DNA of 64,000 nt from LMUY01 sp965198565 (lineage in GTDB: Bacteria > Pseudomonadota > Alphaproteobacteria > Acetobacterales > Acetobacteraceae): NCBI GenBank assembly GCA_965198565.1, contig OZ240665.1, positions 1,798,001 through 1,862,000 on the forward strand. Reading direction: 5' to 3'. Under the pieces are notes generated by a model. The model was not told where the DNA came from and did not search any database. It saw only the letters and a list, made by a program, of their open reading frames with translations. Both the position numbers and the translations under genes were made by a program. This document shows, in pieces, positions 9,569 through 19,183 of this stretch. The stretch's first letter is position 1. Every line of letters starts with the position of its first letter.

Positions 9569-10909
9569 ATGATCGACGTCGACGCACTCACCGGCCCCGA
9601 CCGTGCGCATCGCCGGCTCTACGCCGATCCAGCGATCTTCGAGCTGGAGATGGAGCGCATCTTCGGCCGCGCCTGGCTTTACGTCGCCCACGAAAGCGAG
9701 CTGCGCGAGCCCGGCGATTTCGTCACTAGCCGTATGGCCCGCCTGCCGGTGATCGCGACGCGCGACGCCGAGGGCGCCATTAACGTGCTCGTCAACCGCT
9801 GCGGCCATCGCGGCGCCCAGGTGTGCCAGGAGGAGAGGGGTAATAGCCGCGCCTTCCGCTGCCCTTATCACGGTTGGGCCTACCGCAACGACGGCACCCT
9901 GCTGGGCGTGCCGAACCGGCAGACCTGGCCGGAGGGCTACGATTTCAGTCGCCCGCACCTGCAGATGCCGCGCGTTCCCCGCGTCGCCAGCTATCGCGGC
10001 TTCGTCTTCGCCAGCCTCACCGAACAGGGTCCCGACCTGATGACCTATCTGGGACCCGCGAGCACCGCCATCGACGACCTGACCGACCGCTCGCCCTCGG
10101 GAGAACTCGAACGCGCCGGCGGCACGGTGCGCTACGCGGTCAACGCCAACTGGAAGATACCGACCGAGAACTACAACGATTTCGGCCACAACACGGCGAC
10201 CCACGAGAGCAGCTACAGCATCGCCCGGCAGATGACGCCGGACGACCGGCGGGACCCGTTCGAGATCCGCCCCGTCGACATCATCCGCCAAAACGGTTCG
10301 CCGCCCGAGATCTTCCGACAGGCGGGCGTCTACGCCTTCGACAACGGGCATAGCTACAACGGCACGCACCAGACCACGGTCGGCGGCAAGGCGGGCGGCG
10401 TGATCGATATCGAGAACGCACCCGAAACCTCCGAGTACGCCGAATACTGGCGCCTGCTGGTCGCCCGTCACGGCCTGGAGCGGGCGCAGCAGGTGGTGCG
10501 CCGCCGCCGCCACCTCAGCGTGGTCTGGCCCACGATGGGGGTGCAGGCGTTCTTCCAGCGCGTTTCGGTGATGCACCCGGTCACCGTCGACCGCACCGAG
10601 GTGCACATCATGACGTTCCGGCTAAAGGGCGCGCCCGATCTGCTGTTCCGCAACGCCGTGCGCTATCTCACCACGGTGAACTCGCCCGGCAGCATCATCC
10701 TGCCCGACGACATCGAGGTGTTCGAGCAGGCGCAGCGCAACCTGATGCAGGGCGGCAGCGAGTGGAGCCTGTTCCCCAACGGGCTGGGCGCAGAGGAGGC
10801 GCATGACGAGGGCGGACGCTGGCAGGGCCTACGCGGCAACGGCCTGAGCGAGCTCACCCAACGCAACCAAATCCGCGCCTGGCGCAAATGGATGCAGCCC
10901 ACAGCATGA
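9569..10909 (+). CDS. Aromatic-ring-hydroxylating (Rieske) oxygenase, alpha subunit
   Basis: A 446-residue oxygenase large subunit. The Rieske [2Fe-2S] ligands are C78-x-H80 (NRCGHRG) and C98-x2-H101 (CPYHGW). The mononuclear iron site follows in ENYNDFGHNTATH, with Asp204, His207 and His212 in the usual arrangement. It inserts O2 into an aromatic or related substrate using electrons from a separate reductase, which is not in the window. The start at 9569 is preceded by GAGGAA (9555-9560). A longer frame from 9491 exists but has no such site. The beta subunit follows 10 bp later. Substrate is unknown. Confidence 0.92.
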   Translation: MIDVDALTGPDRAHRRLYADPAIFELEMERIFGRAWLYVAHESELREPGDFVTSRMARLPVIATRDAEGAINVLVNRCGHRGAQVCQEERGNSRAFRCPYHGWAYRNDGTLLGVPNRQTWPEGYDFSRPHLQMPRVPRVASYRGFVFASLTEQGPDLMTYLGPASTAIDDLTDRSPSGELERAGGTVRYAVNANWKIPTENYNDFGHNTATHESSYSIARQMTPDDRRDPFEIRPVDIIRQNGSPPEIFRQAGVYAFDNGHSYNGTHQTTVGGKAGGVIDIENAPETSEYAEYWRLLVARHGLERAQQVVRRRRHLSVVWPTMGVQAFFQRVSVMHPVTVDRTEVHIMTFRLKGAPDLLFRNAVRYLTTVNSPGSIILPDDIEVFEQAQRNLMQGGSEWSLFPNGLGAEEAHDEGGRWQGLRGNGLSELTQRNQIRAWRKWMQPTA

Positions 10910-10919
10910 GCACGCCCCG

Positions 10920-11390
10920 TTGAGCACCTTGGGCGAGGCGGAGGACCTGCTCTACCAGGAGGCGCGGCTGCTCGACGAGCGGCGCTTCGAGGCCTGGCTG
11001 GAGCTCTATGCCGAGGACGCGGTGTACTGGATGCCCGCACGCTGGGGCCAGGACAGCATCACCGACGAGGTTTCCCTGTTCCACGACGACCGGATGACGC
11101 TGGCGACGCGCATCGGCCGCCTGCTGCACCCCCGCGCGCACGCCCAGTTGCCGCCGAGCCGGACGGTGCATTGCATCACCAACGTGCGGTTGGCCGGCGA
11201 GGCGGACGGGCTTCAACGCGTGCAGTCCTGCTGCCTGTTCCACGAGTTCCGCGCGCCGGATCGGACGGTGCTCGCCGCCCTGGTCGAACACCGCCTGCGC
11301 CGCATTGGCGGGCGCTGGCTGATCGCCTGGAAACGCGTGGATCTGCTGGAATGCGACCAGCCGCACCGCTCCCTGCAGATCCCAATCTGA
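10920..11390 (+). CDS. Ring-hydroxylating dioxygenase beta (small) subunit
   Basis: A 156-residue SnoaL-like/NTF2-fold small subunit with the family pattern ARLLDERRFEAWLELYAEDA then YWMPARWGQD, and a conserved VEHRLRRIGGRWLIAWKRVDL tail. It packs against the Rieske alpha subunit to form the alpha3beta3 oxygenase. The start is uncertain: TTG at 10920 is the only early in-frame candidate. An ATG at 10906 that overlaps the alpha stop is in another frame and closes after five codons. A small sequence change at the start of the gene is therefore possible. Confidence 0.85.
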   Translation: MSTLGEAEDLLYQEARLLDERRFEAWLELYAEDAVYWMPARWGQDSITDEVSLFHDDRMTLATRIGRLLHPRAHAQLPPSRTVHCITNVRLAGEADGLQRVQSCCLFHEFRAPDRTVLAALVEHRLRRIGGRWLIAWKRVDLLECDQPHRSLQIPI

Positions 11391-11410
11391 TGGCCTGGCC
11401 GCCATCGCGA

Positions 11411-11500
11411 GCAGCGCTTGCCCCCGCTGCGTCATTGCCAGCAGCGCTTGCCCCCGCCGCGTCATTGCGAGGAGCGCTTGCGACGAAGCAATCCAGGCGG
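11411..11500. repeat. Short tandem repeat derived from a dispersed CATTGCGAGGAGCG element
   Basis: About 30-bp units start at 11411, 11441 and 11471. The first two are nearly identical (GCAGCGCTTGCCCCCG plus CGTCATTGC), and the third continues as GGAGCGCTTGCGACGAAGCA ATCCAGG. The last form is the core of a dispersed repeat, GTCATTGCGAGGAGCG...GAAGCAATCCAG, seen in many proteobacteria. It sits between the oxygenase and transporter genes. Confidence 0.6.
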
Positions 11501-11529
11501 ACGCCCCGCTCCCGCCCAGCGGAACCAGG

Positions 11530-13179
11530 ATGACACGCTCCGCCGAGAGCGCTTCGGCTCGCAATGCTGGGGGGTGCAGGCCGCTGCCCCGGCGCGAGCT
11601 GCTGGCCGGCTTGCCCGCTGGTATCGCCCTGCTGCTGGCCTCGCCCGGTGTGCGAGCGCAAACGCGGGCGGATACGCTGCTGGTCGCGGTGGAAGCCGGG
11701 CAGAACAGCCTCGATCCGCAGGGGCTCGGCGCCAACCAGGCGACGTTCGGCATCACCTGGAATATCTACGACCGCCTCGTCGGCTTCGGCACCAAGAAGT
11801 TACCGGAAGGCGTCCTCACCTACGATTTCACCACGCTGGTGCCCGAACTGGCCGATCATTGGGACGTGGCGCCCGACGGCAGCGCGGTCACATTCCATCT
11901 GCGCGAGGCGGCGTTCCACGACGGCACGCCCGTCACGGCCGCCGACGTCAAATGGTCGCTCGACCGCGCCGTGGGCAATCCTGGCCCAGCAAGCCAGATG
12001 CGCGCCGGCGGCATGGAGCAGCCGGCGCAATTCGTGGTGGTGGACCCGCGGACGCTGCGGGTGGAATGGCCGGTGCGCAACGCCTTGGGGCTGCCCGACC
12101 TCGCCGTGATCCAGCCGAGCGTGCTGAACAGCACGCTGTGCCGCAAACACGCGACCGCCGAGGATCCGTGGGCGCTGAACTGGGTGCGCACCAACGCGGC
12201 CGGCGGCGGCGCCTACACGCTCGATAGCTGGACGCCGCGGCAGGAGACCGTGCTAGTCCGCAACGACGCCTGGCGCTGCGGCAAGCTGCCGGCCTTCCAG
12301 CAAATCGTCATCCGCGAAATCCCCGCCGCCGGCAACCGCCGCGCCCTGCTGGTGCGGGGCGACGCGGACTTGGTGCCGGACCTGCCGGCCCGCGACGTGG
12401 TGGACCTCGCGCGGGACCCGAAGCTGCAGGTGCTCGGCGTGCCGATGACCAACACGTTCGACTATATCGGTATGAACACGCAGAAGCCGCCGTTCAACGA
12501 CGTGCGCGTGCGGCAGGCGGTCGCCTGGGCCGTGCCGTACGACAAGATTTTCGAGACTGCGCTGTACGGCCGCGGCCGCAAGCTGTGGGGCGGCCAGGCC
12601 GACCCCGCCGACCTCTCCTGGCCGCAGCCGTTCCCCTACCAGACCGATCCCGCGCGGGCCAAGGTGCTGCTGGCGGAGGCCGGGCTGGCGGGCGGGTTCG
12701 ACACGACGTTGTCCTACGATCTCGGCTCGGCGTCGGTGGACGAGCCGGTCGCGCTGTTCCTGCAGGAGGCGCTGGCCGCAATCGGCATCCGCGCGGCCAT
12801 CGACAAGCGGCCGCCGGGCCAGGTGCGCGGCCTGATCGCGCAGCGGGCGCTGCCGCTCTACCTGTTCCAATTCGGCGCCTGGTTCGACTCCGTCGAATAC
12901 TTCTTCTTCCTGCTCTACAACGGCGCCAGCGCGGCGCCGAGCAACGGCGCTGCCTATGAGAACCCCGCCGTCGACGCGGCGATCCAGACAGCGCGCACCA
13001 GCACCGACCCGGCGGCGCAGGATGCGGCCCGGCGGACGCTGATCGCGGCGGCGATGCGTGACGTGCCCTACGTGCCGCTGGTGCAGCCCTATTTGAACGT
13101 GGTGACCCAGAAGGGCATCGTCGGCTTCGTGAACCAGTTCCACCGGCAGATCGACTTCCGGACCCTGGCGCGCGCCTGA
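11530..13179 (+). CDS. ABC transporter substrate-binding protein, family 5 (oligopeptide/dipeptide type)
   Basis: A 549-residue secreted binding protein. The N-terminus has a Tat-like signal (LPRRELLAGLPAG, hydrophobic stretch, cleavage near GVRAQ), followed by the family-5 pattern: ENSLDPQG-like strand, LADHWDVAPDGSAVTFHLR, and FHDGTPVTAADVKWSLDRA. It captures a peptide-like or other amphipathic ligand in the periplasm for the four transporter genes that follow without gaps. Its stop overlaps the permease start. Family-5 proteins bind peptides, nickel chelates, opines or sugars, and the ligand cannot be told here. Confidence 0.92.
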   Translation: MTRSAESASARNAGGCRPLPRRELLAGLPAGIALLLASPGVRAQTRADTLLVAVEAGQNSLDPQGLGANQATFGITWNIYDRLVGFGTKKLPEGVLTYDFTTLVPELADHWDVAPDGSAVTFHLREAAFHDGTPVTAADVKWSLDRAVGNPGPASQMRAGGMEQPAQFVVVDPRTLRVEWPVRNALGLPDLAVIQPSVLNSTLCRKHATAEDPWALNWVRTNAAGGGAYTLDSWTPRQETVLVRNDAWRCGKLPAFQQIVIREIPAAGNRRALLVRGDADLVPDLPARDVVDLARDPKLQVLGVPMTNTFDYIGMNTQKPPFNDVRVRQAVAWAVPYDKIFETALYGRGRKLWGGQADPADLSWPQPFPYQTDPARAKVLLAEAGLAGGFDTTLSYDLGSASVDEPVALFLQEALAAIGIRAAIDKRPPGQVRGLIAQRALPLYLFQFGAWFDSVEYFFFLLYNGASAAPSNGAAYENPAVDAAIQTARTSTDPAAQDAARRTLIAAAMRDVPYVPLVQPYLNVVTQKGIVGFVNQFHRQIDFRTLARA

Positions 13180-14198
13180 TGGCGTTCCCCGGTGGCTATG
13201 TCGCGCGCCGGGTCGCGGCGGCGGTGCCGGTGCTGGCGGGCGTCATCGTCGCCACCTTCGTGCTGACGCACGTGCTGCCCGGCGATCCCGCCGCCTATTA
13301 CGCCGGCTCGGTGGACAGCGCCCGCGCCGTAGAGGAGGTGCGGGCGAAGTTGGGGCTCGACCAGCCGCTGCCGGTGCAGTTCGTCCGCTACGTCGCGGCC
13401 CTGGCGCGGGGCGACCTCGGCACGTCCCTGTCGACGGGGCAGCCGGTCTCAGACGAGATCGCCCGCCGGCTGCCGGCCTCCGCGGAGCTGATGCTGGCGG
13501 GGCTGATGCTGAGCCTGATGGTCGCCATCCCGCTCGGCGTGCTCGCGGCGACCCGCCCCGGTTCATTGGTGGACCATGCGTGTCGCGTGATCAGCACAGC
13601 GGGCGTTTCGCTGCCGACCTTCTTCACCGGGCTGCTGCTGATCTGGCTGTTCTACTTCCTGGCCGGTATCGCACCCGCGCCGGTCGGCCAGTTGCCGAGC
13701 TTCCTGCGGCCCCCGCCACCATTAACCGGGTTCCTGATCCTCGACTGCGCGCTGGCTGGCCAATGGCCCAAATTCGCGGCGGCACTGGCGCAATTGGCGC
13801 TGCCGGCGGTCACCGTCGCCGTGTTCACCCTGGCGCCGCTCGCGCGGATGACGCGGGCGAGCATGCTGGGCGTGCTGTCCGCCGACTTCGTGCGGCAGGC
13901 GCGGGCCAACGGCATCCCCCGCTTCGTGCTGCTGTATCGCGTCGCCCTGCGCAACGCGCTGCTCCCCGTGGTGACGACGCTGGGCATGATCGCGTCCTCG
14001 TTGTTGGGCGCCAACGTGCTGGTGGAAAAGGTGTTCGCCTGGCCCGGGCTCGGCTCGTATGCGCTCGACGCGATGGCCTCGCTCGACTATGCGCCGCTGC
14101 AAGGGTTTGTCCTGGTGATGAGCGTCATCTACGTGCTCATCAACCTCGCCCTCGACCTGCTCTATGGCTTGATCGACCCACGTGTGCGGCTGAGTTGA
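13179..14198 (+). CDS. ABC transporter permease (DppB-like)
   Basis: A 339-residue inner-membrane permease with an N-terminal TM helix (RRVAAAVPVLAGVIVATFVL), then the DppB-type HVLPGDPAAYYAG and LGLDQPLPVQFVRYVAALARG patterns. A BPD-type EAA loop with RASMLGVLSADFVRQARANG follows and five further TM segments. It overlaps the preceding SBP stop by one base and the next permease by four, so translation is probably coupled. Confidence 0.93.
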   Translation: MAFPGGYVARRVAAAVPVLAGVIVATFVLTHVLPGDPAAYYAGSVDSARAVEEVRAKLGLDQPLPVQFVRYVAALARGDLGTSLSTGQPVSDEIARRLPASAELMLAGLMLSLMVAIPLGVLAATRPGSLVDHACRVISTAGVSLPTFFTGLLLIWLFYFLAGIAPAPVGQLPSFLRPPPPLTGFLILDCALAGQWPKFAAALAQLALPAVTVAVFTLAPLARMTRASMLGVLSADFVRQARANGIPRFVLLYRVALRNALLPVVTTLGMIASSLLGANVLVEKVFAWPGLGSYALDAMASLDYAPLQGFVLVMSVIYVLINLALDLLYGLIDPRVRLS

Positions 14199-15013
14199 AT
14201 ACGGTGACGGCGGCCGCACTCGCGCTGTTCGCGGCCATCGTGCTGGTGGCGCTGGCCGGGCCGTGGCTGATTGCCGTCAGCCCGCTCGCGACCGACGCCG
14301 CCAACGCGCTGGCGCCCCCCTCTGCCGCGCACTGGTTCGGCACCGACGACGTCGGGCGGGACGTGTTGGCGCGGGTCGTCACCGCCGCCCGGCTGGACCT
14401 TGCGATTGCGCTGTCGGCGGTGGCGCTGTCGTTTGCGGCTGGCAGCACGCTGGGCACGGCGGCGGGCTTCGCCGGCGGGTGGTTCGACCAGGCGGTGACG
14501 CGAGTGGTGGACACGCTGATGGCGTTCCCGCTGTTCCTGCTCGCGATGGCGATCGTGTCGGCGCTCGGCAACAACACCGCCAATGTCGTCTACGCGACGG
14601 CGGTGGTGAACCTGCCGTTCTACATCCGCATGAGCCGGGCGGAGGCAGCACGGCTGCGCAGCGCCGGGTTCATCGAGGCGGCGCGCGTGGGCGGGCTGTC
14701 GGGCGCGCGCCTGCTTGCCGCCCATGTCTACCCCAACGTGCTGCCGCCGCTGATCGTGCAGGTGTCGCTCAACCTGGGCTGGGCGGTCTTGAACGCGGCG
14801 GGGCTGTCGTTTCTCGGCCTCGGCGTGCGCCCGCCAACGCCCGAATGGGGGATCATGGTCGCCGACGGCGCCGGCCTGCTGGTCTCGGGCGCGTGGTGGG
14901 TCTCGATGTTCCCGGGCGCGGCGCTGATGCTGACGGTGCTCTGCTTCAACCTGCTGGGCGACGGGCTGCGCGATCTCGTCGACCCCCGCGCGGACCTGGG
15001 GCGGCGGGCGTGA
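14195..15013 (+). CDS. ABC transporter permease (DppC-like)
   Basis: A 272-residue second permease with HWFGTDDVGRDVLARVVTAA, the hallmark DppC loop, and an EAA motif (EAARVGGLSGARLLAAHVYP). The likely start is TTG at 14195 within a TTGA overlap with the previous stop; GTG at 14204 is the alternative. It is shorter at the N-terminus than many DppC proteins, which carry a longer cytoplasmic lead. It pairs with the upstream permease to form the channel. Confidence 0.9.
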   Translation: MNTVTAAALALFAAIVLVALAGPWLIAVSPLATDAANALAPPSAAHWFGTDDVGRDVLARVVTAARLDLAIALSAVALSFAAGSTLGTAAGFAGGWFDQAVTRVVDTLMAFPLFLLAMAIVSALGNNTANVVYATAVVNLPFYIRMSRAEAARLRSAGFIEAARVGGLSGARLLAAHVYPNVLPPLIVQVSLNLGWAVLNAAGLSFLGLGVRPPTPEWGIMVADGAGLLVSGAWWVSMFPGAALMLTVLCFNLLGDGLRDLVDPRADLGRRA

Positions 15014-15972
15014 CCGCTCTGCTGGACGTCGCCGGGTTGAGCGTGGAGTTCCGGTCCGGCGGCGGCGTGGTCCGGGCGGTCGAGGAAGTCGGCTTCCGGC
15101 TGGCGCAGGGGGAAATCCTTGGCGTCGTGGGCGAGAGCGGGTCCGGCAAGTCGGTCACGGCGCAGGCGCTGCTCCGCATCCTCGGCCCGGCGGCGCGGAT
15201 CACCGCGGGAACGGCGATGCTGGGCGGCCTCGACCTGCTCCACGCGCCGGAGGCGGCAATGCGACGGGTGCGGGGCCGCGCGATCAGCATGGTGTTCCAG
15301 AACCCGCGCACCGCGCTGAACCCGGTGGCGCCGGTCGGCCGCCAAATCGCGGACGTGCTGGTCCACGCGGGCGGGCTGTCCCGGCGCACGGCGCGGCGGC
15401 GCGCGCACGAACTGCTGGCGGCCGTGCGCATCGCCGAGCCCGAACGCCGCGCGCGAGCCCTGCCGATGGAGCTGTCCGGCGGCATGTGCCAGCGCGTGAT
15501 GATCGCGCTGGCGCTCGCCGCCGCCCCCCGGCTGCTGATCGCCGACGAGCCGACCACCGGGCTGGATGTGACCACGCAGGCGGCGATCATGGCGTTGCTG
15601 GTTGCTGAAATCCGCGGGCGCGGCATGGCAATGCTGCTCATCACCCACGACCTTGCGCTGGCGGGCGAGCACTGCGACCGGGTCGCGGTGATGCATGCTG
15701 GGCACCTGGTCGAGGAGGGGACGGCCGCCGCTATCATGGAGCATTCGCTGCACCCCTACACGCGCCGCCTGGTCTCGACCATGCCGCAGGGCAAGGCCAC
15801 GCTGGCGGAGTTGGCGCCGATTCCGGGCGGGCTGCCGGACCTGCGCGGTGCCCTGCCGCCGTGTCGCTACGCGGCGCGCTGCGAGCACCACCGGCCGGAT
15901 TGCGACGCCGCCCCGCTGCCGCGCCTGCAGCCGCAGCCGTCGCGGTTCGTCGCATGCCGCCACCCGCTGTGA
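15010..15972 (+). CDS. ABC transporter ATP-binding protein (DppD-like)
   Basis: A 320-residue ATPase: Walker A GESGSGKS, signature LSGGMCQRV, Walker B LLIADEPTTGLD, and a switch histidine in LLITHD. The C-terminal oligopeptide/dipeptide extension has the Cys-rich CRYAARCEHHRPDC segment, which in this family can hold an iron-sulfur cluster. The start is GTG in a GTGA overlap with the permease stop. It powers the transporter with the next ATPase. Confidence 0.93.
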   Translation: MTALLDVAGLSVEFRSGGGVVRAVEEVGFRLAQGEILGVVGESGSGKSVTAQALLRILGPAARITAGTAMLGGLDLLHAPEAAMRRVRGRAISMVFQNPRTALNPVAPVGRQIADVLVHAGGLSRRTARRRAHELLAAVRIAEPERRARALPMELSGGMCQRVMIALALAAAPRLLIADEPTTGLDVTTQAAIMALLVAEIRGRGMAMLLITHDLALAGEHCDRVAVMHAGHLVEEGTAAAIMEHSLHPYTRRLVSTMPQGKATLAELAPIPGGLPDLRGALPPCRYAARCEHHRPDCDAAPLPRLQPQPSRFVACRHPL

Positions 15973-16907
15973 CGGTGCTGCTGGAGGTCGCCGGCGTCTC
16001 GGTGCGCTTCCCGGTCGGGCGCGGCCGCTTCGTCCAGGCGGTCGACGGCGTGTCCTTGACGGTGCAGGCGGGTGAGGCGGTTGGGCTGGTCGGCGAGAGC
16101 GGCTGCGGCAAGAGCACGCTGGCGCGGCTGGTGAACCGGCTGCTCGAGCCGGATGCCGGGCAAATCCGGCTGGAGGGCGAGGACATCGGCGCCATCCCCG
16201 TTCGCGCCTTCGCCGCGCACCCGGCGCGGGCCGCCATCCAGATGGTGTTCCAGGACGCTGCCGACAGCCTCGACCCGCGCCTGACCGCGGCCCGGTCCAT
16301 CGGCCTGCCAGTGCGCCGCCTGCTCCGGCTGGGCGAGCGGGCGGCGGCGGCGCGGGTGCGCCAGGCGGCCGAGCTGGTGGGGCTCGCCCCCGAGTTGCTC
16401 GGCCGCTATCCGCACCAATTGAGCGGCGGTCAGCAGGCCCGCGTGGGGATTGCGCGGGCGATCGCTCCCGGCCCCCGGGTGCTGGTGCTAGACGAGCCGA
16501 CCTCAGCCCTCGACGTGTCGGTGCAGGCGACCGTGCTGCGCCTGTTTGCCGACCTGCAGGCGCGGCTTGGCGTGGCGCTGCTGTTCATCAGCCATGACCT
16601 CAACGTCGTCCGCCTGCTGTGCGACCGCATCCTGGTGATGTATCGCGGTGAGGTGGTGGAAAGCGGCCCGGCGGCAACGGTGTTCGCCGCGCCGCTGCAC
16701 CCCTACACAGCGGCGCTGGTCGACGCGGTTCCCGACCCCGCCCGCCGCGGCCGCCCGGCGCCTCCCGATACCGACGCAGCCGCCGGACAGTCCGGCGGCT
16801 GCCGGTATGCCGCACTCTGCCCCCGCGCCGCGCCACGCTGCCGGGCCGAACGGCCGGCGCTGCGGGCCCTGGGCGGCGGGCGCGTGGCGGCCTGCCACCT
16901 GGTTTGA
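15954..16907 (+). CDS. ABC transporter ATP-binding protein (DppF-like)
   Basis: A 317-residue ATPase: Walker A GESGCGKST, signature LSGGQQARV, Walker B VLVLDEPTSALD. The C-terminal peptide-transporter extension contains CRYAALCPRAAPRC. The start is either ATG at 15954 or GTG at 15969; the latter would repeat the GTGA overlap used by the previous gene. It is the last gene of the SBP-B-C-D-F set. Confidence 0.92.
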   Translation: MPPPAVTVLLEVAGVSVRFPVGRGRFVQAVDGVSLTVQAGEAVGLVGESGCGKSTLARLVNRLLEPDAGQIRLEGEDIGAIPVRAFAAHPARAAIQMVFQDAADSLDPRLTAARSIGLPVRRLLRLGERAAAARVRQAAELVGLAPELLGRYPHQLSGGQQARVGIARAIAPGPRVLVLDEPTSALDVSVQATVLRLFADLQARLGVALLFISHDLNVVRLLCDRILVMYRGEVVESGPAATVFAAPLHPYTAALVDAVPDPARRGRPAPPDTDAAAGQSGGCRYAALCPRAAPRCRAERPALRALGGGRVAACHLV

Positions 16908-17036
16908 CGCATGAACTCTGCTGCCGAAGCCGAGAGATCAAGCACCGCATAGATTGAGGGAGAGCCCACTGGCGAGGCAATATGTTTCGTGGCTGCACGA
17001 ACAGCGTATCCACAGCGTCAAGGGGAGGTGATTGGC

Positions 17037-18377
17037 ATGACCAACATGGCGCTGGCTCTGCTCTATGGCGCCGCCGGGTCGCACCCTGCGAGCTGGTTGC
17101 ATCCGCAGTCGCACCGGCACCAGCCCACTGAGCTCGCGCCCTATGCCGCGGCGGCGCGCATGGCCGAGCGCGGCCTGTTCGACCTGTTCTTCATCGCCGA
17201 CACGCCCGCCGCCCGCACCGACAACCTGCACGCTTGGTCGCGCTTCCCGCTGTTCATGAACGTGCTCGAGCCGGTGACGCTGCTGACCGCGCTCGCCGGC
17301 GCCACCTCCCGCATCGGCCTGGGCGGCACCCTCTCCACCAGCTTCTCCGAGCCCTACAACGTGGCGCGCCAGTTCGCCTCGCTCGACCACCTGAGCGGCG
17401 GGCGGGCGGCGTGGAACGTCGTCACCTCCGCCAACGACTACGCCGCGCGCAACTTCGGCCATGCCAAGCTGGCGCCGCATGCCGATCGCTATCGCCGCGC
17501 CGGCGAGTTCGTGGACGTGGTGCGCAAGCTCTGGGATAGTTGGGACGACGGCGCCTTCCGCCTCGACCGCGAAAGCGGCGTGTATTTCAGCCCGGCGGCG
17601 CAGCACCCGGTCCATCACCACGGCGAGCACTTCACCGTGGACGGCGCGCTCAACATCGCCCGGCCGCCGCAAGGCCACCCCGTGATCATCCAGGCCGGGT
17701 CGAGCGACACGGGGCAAGAGCTGGCGGCGCGCACGGCGGAGGTGGTGTTCTCATCGAACCCCGACGTCGAAAGCGCCGCCCGCTTCACACGCGGCCTCAA
17801 GGCTCGAATGGCCGCCTATGGCCGCGAGCCGGGTGAACTCAAGGTGCTGGCGGGGCTGCCCATCGTGATCGCAGCGACCGATCAGGAGGCGGCCGATGAG
17901 CTGGCCCGGCTGCAGGAGCTGGTGCACCCGGATGTCGGCCGCTTCCGTCTTGGCATGGACCTCGAGACCGACCTGTCGGACCTGCCGGTGGACGAGCCGA
18001 TCCCGGAGGACCGCATCCCGAGCAATGCCAACTTCCATAAGGGCTTCTTCGACGACATCCTGCGCCTGATCCGGGATGGCCGCCCGACCGGCCGCCCGAC
18101 CCTGCGCGAGGTCTATTTGCGCTACGAGCGGGGCCGCAAGACGATCACCGGGTCGCCCAAGCGCATCGCCGACGTGATGGAGGAGTGGTTCACGGGGGGC
18201 GCCGCGGACGGCTTCATGCTGCAATTCCACATCCAGCCGCGCGGGCTGGAGCTGTTCGTCGAGCAGGTGGTCCCGGACTTGCAACGGCGCGGACTGATGC
18301 GGACGCAGTATGCCGGCGCGACCCTGCGCGAGAACCTTGGGCTGCGGCGTCCGCCGGACGGAGTGAGCCGATGCTGA
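17037..18377 (+). CDS. LLM-class flavin-dependent oxidoreductase (NtaA/SnaA/DszA monooxygenase group)
   Basis: A 446-residue bacterial-luciferase-like TIM barrel. Family signatures are YNVARQFASLDHLSGGRAAW followed by NVVTSANDYAARNFG, then YRRAGEFVDVVRKLWDSWD and QGHPVIIQAGSSDTGQELAA. Members use FMNH2 from a separate reductase to oxidise small organic molecules such as chelators, sulfonates or thiophene derivatives. The start is fixed by AGGGGAGGTG directly upstream. It follows a peptide-type transporter and overlaps a binding-protein gene, suggesting the imported ligand is its substrate, by inference. Confidence 0.92.
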   Translation: MTNMALALLYGAAGSHPASWLHPQSHRHQPTELAPYAAAARMAERGLFDLFFIADTPAARTDNLHAWSRFPLFMNVLEPVTLLTALAGATSRIGLGGTLSTSFSEPYNVARQFASLDHLSGGRAAWNVVTSANDYAARNFGHAKLAPHADRYRRAGEFVDVVRKLWDSWDDGAFRLDRESGVYFSPAAQHPVHHHGEHFTVDGALNIARPPQGHPVIIQAGSSDTGQELAARTAEVVFSSNPDVESAARFTRGLKARMAAYGREPGELKVLAGLPIVIAATDQEAADELARLQELVHPDVGRFRLGMDLETDLSDLPVDEPIPEDRIPSNANFHKGFFDDILRLIRDGRPTGRPTLREVYLRYERGRKTITGSPKRIADVMEEWFTGGAADGFMLQFHIQPRGLELFVEQVVPDLQRRGLMRTQYAGATLRENLGLRRPPDGVSRC

Positions 18378-19174
18378 AGCGTTTCCTGGTGGCGCTGTTC
18401 GCCGCCCTGCCCACCCTCGCTTTGACCGCCACAGCCTGGGCCGCCCCACCGCCTAGCGTAGTGCCGGGCAAGCTGACCTATGGCGCCACGCCCACCTTCG
18501 CCCCTTTCGAGTACATCAAGGACGGGCAGCCGGTCGGCTTCGACATCGACATGATGGCGGCGTTGGCGAAGCGGGTCGGGCTTGAGGCCGATATGCAGAC
18601 GATGGACTTTGCGGGGCTGGTGCCGGCGGTGCAGGCGGGACGGCTCGATGCGCTGGCCAGCGGCATGTACATCAATGCGGCGCGCGCGGAGGTGATCGAC
18701 TTCATCCCCTACCTGCTGATCGGCGACCAGATCGTGGTTCCGGCGGGCAACCCGGCCAAGCTCACGGGCAAGGACGATCTGTGCGGCCACCCCGTCGCCG
18801 TGGCGCTGAACACGCTGTACGAGAAGACGGCGCACACGCTGAGCGACGCCTGCGTGGCGGCCGGCAAGCCCGCCATCGACATTCTGGCCGTGTCCAGCAG
18901 CGCGGTGGTGTCGCTCACCCTGGCGCAGGGCCGGGCGGTGGGCGCGATCAGCTCTACCTCGGTCATTGCCGCCATGATGACCAGCACGCCGGGCACGTTC
19001 GAGCCGTTGGGAGAGCCGTTCAACACCAATTCGCGCCTGGGCCTGGGTGTCGCCAAGAGCAACCCGGCGCTGCGAGACGCGCTCACGGCCGCACTCGCCG
19101 CCATGCACCAAGACGGCAGCTACGATGCGCTGATCAAGAAGTGGGGAATGACGCCGGCCAGCAGCATCTTCTGA
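18371..19174 (+). CDS. Amino-acid-type ABC transporter substrate-binding protein (family 3)
   Basis: A 267-residue periplasmic protein with signal peptide MLKRFLVALFAALPTLALT and cleavage near AWA. The family-3 start follows (LTYGATPTFAPFEY, then VGFDIDMMAALAKRVGL) and DALASGMYINAARAEVIDF. It binds polar amino acids, opines or similar amines. The ATG overlaps the stop of the flavin oxidoreductase, so the two are translated together, and the permease follows after 9 bp. Confidence 0.9.
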   Translation: MLKRFLVALFAALPTLALTATAWAAPPPSVVPGKLTYGATPTFAPFEYIKDGQPVGFDIDMMAALAKRVGLEADMQTMDFAGLVPAVQAGRLDALASGMYINAARAEVIDFIPYLLIGDQIVVPAGNPAKLTGKDDLCGHPVAVALNTLYEKTAHTLSDACVAAGKPAIDILAVSSSAVVSLTLAQGRAVGAISSTSVIAAMMTSTPGTFEPLGEPFNTNSRLGLGVAKSNPALRDALTAALAAMHQDGSYDALIKKWGMTPASSIF

Positions 19175-19183
19175 TCCGGCGCA

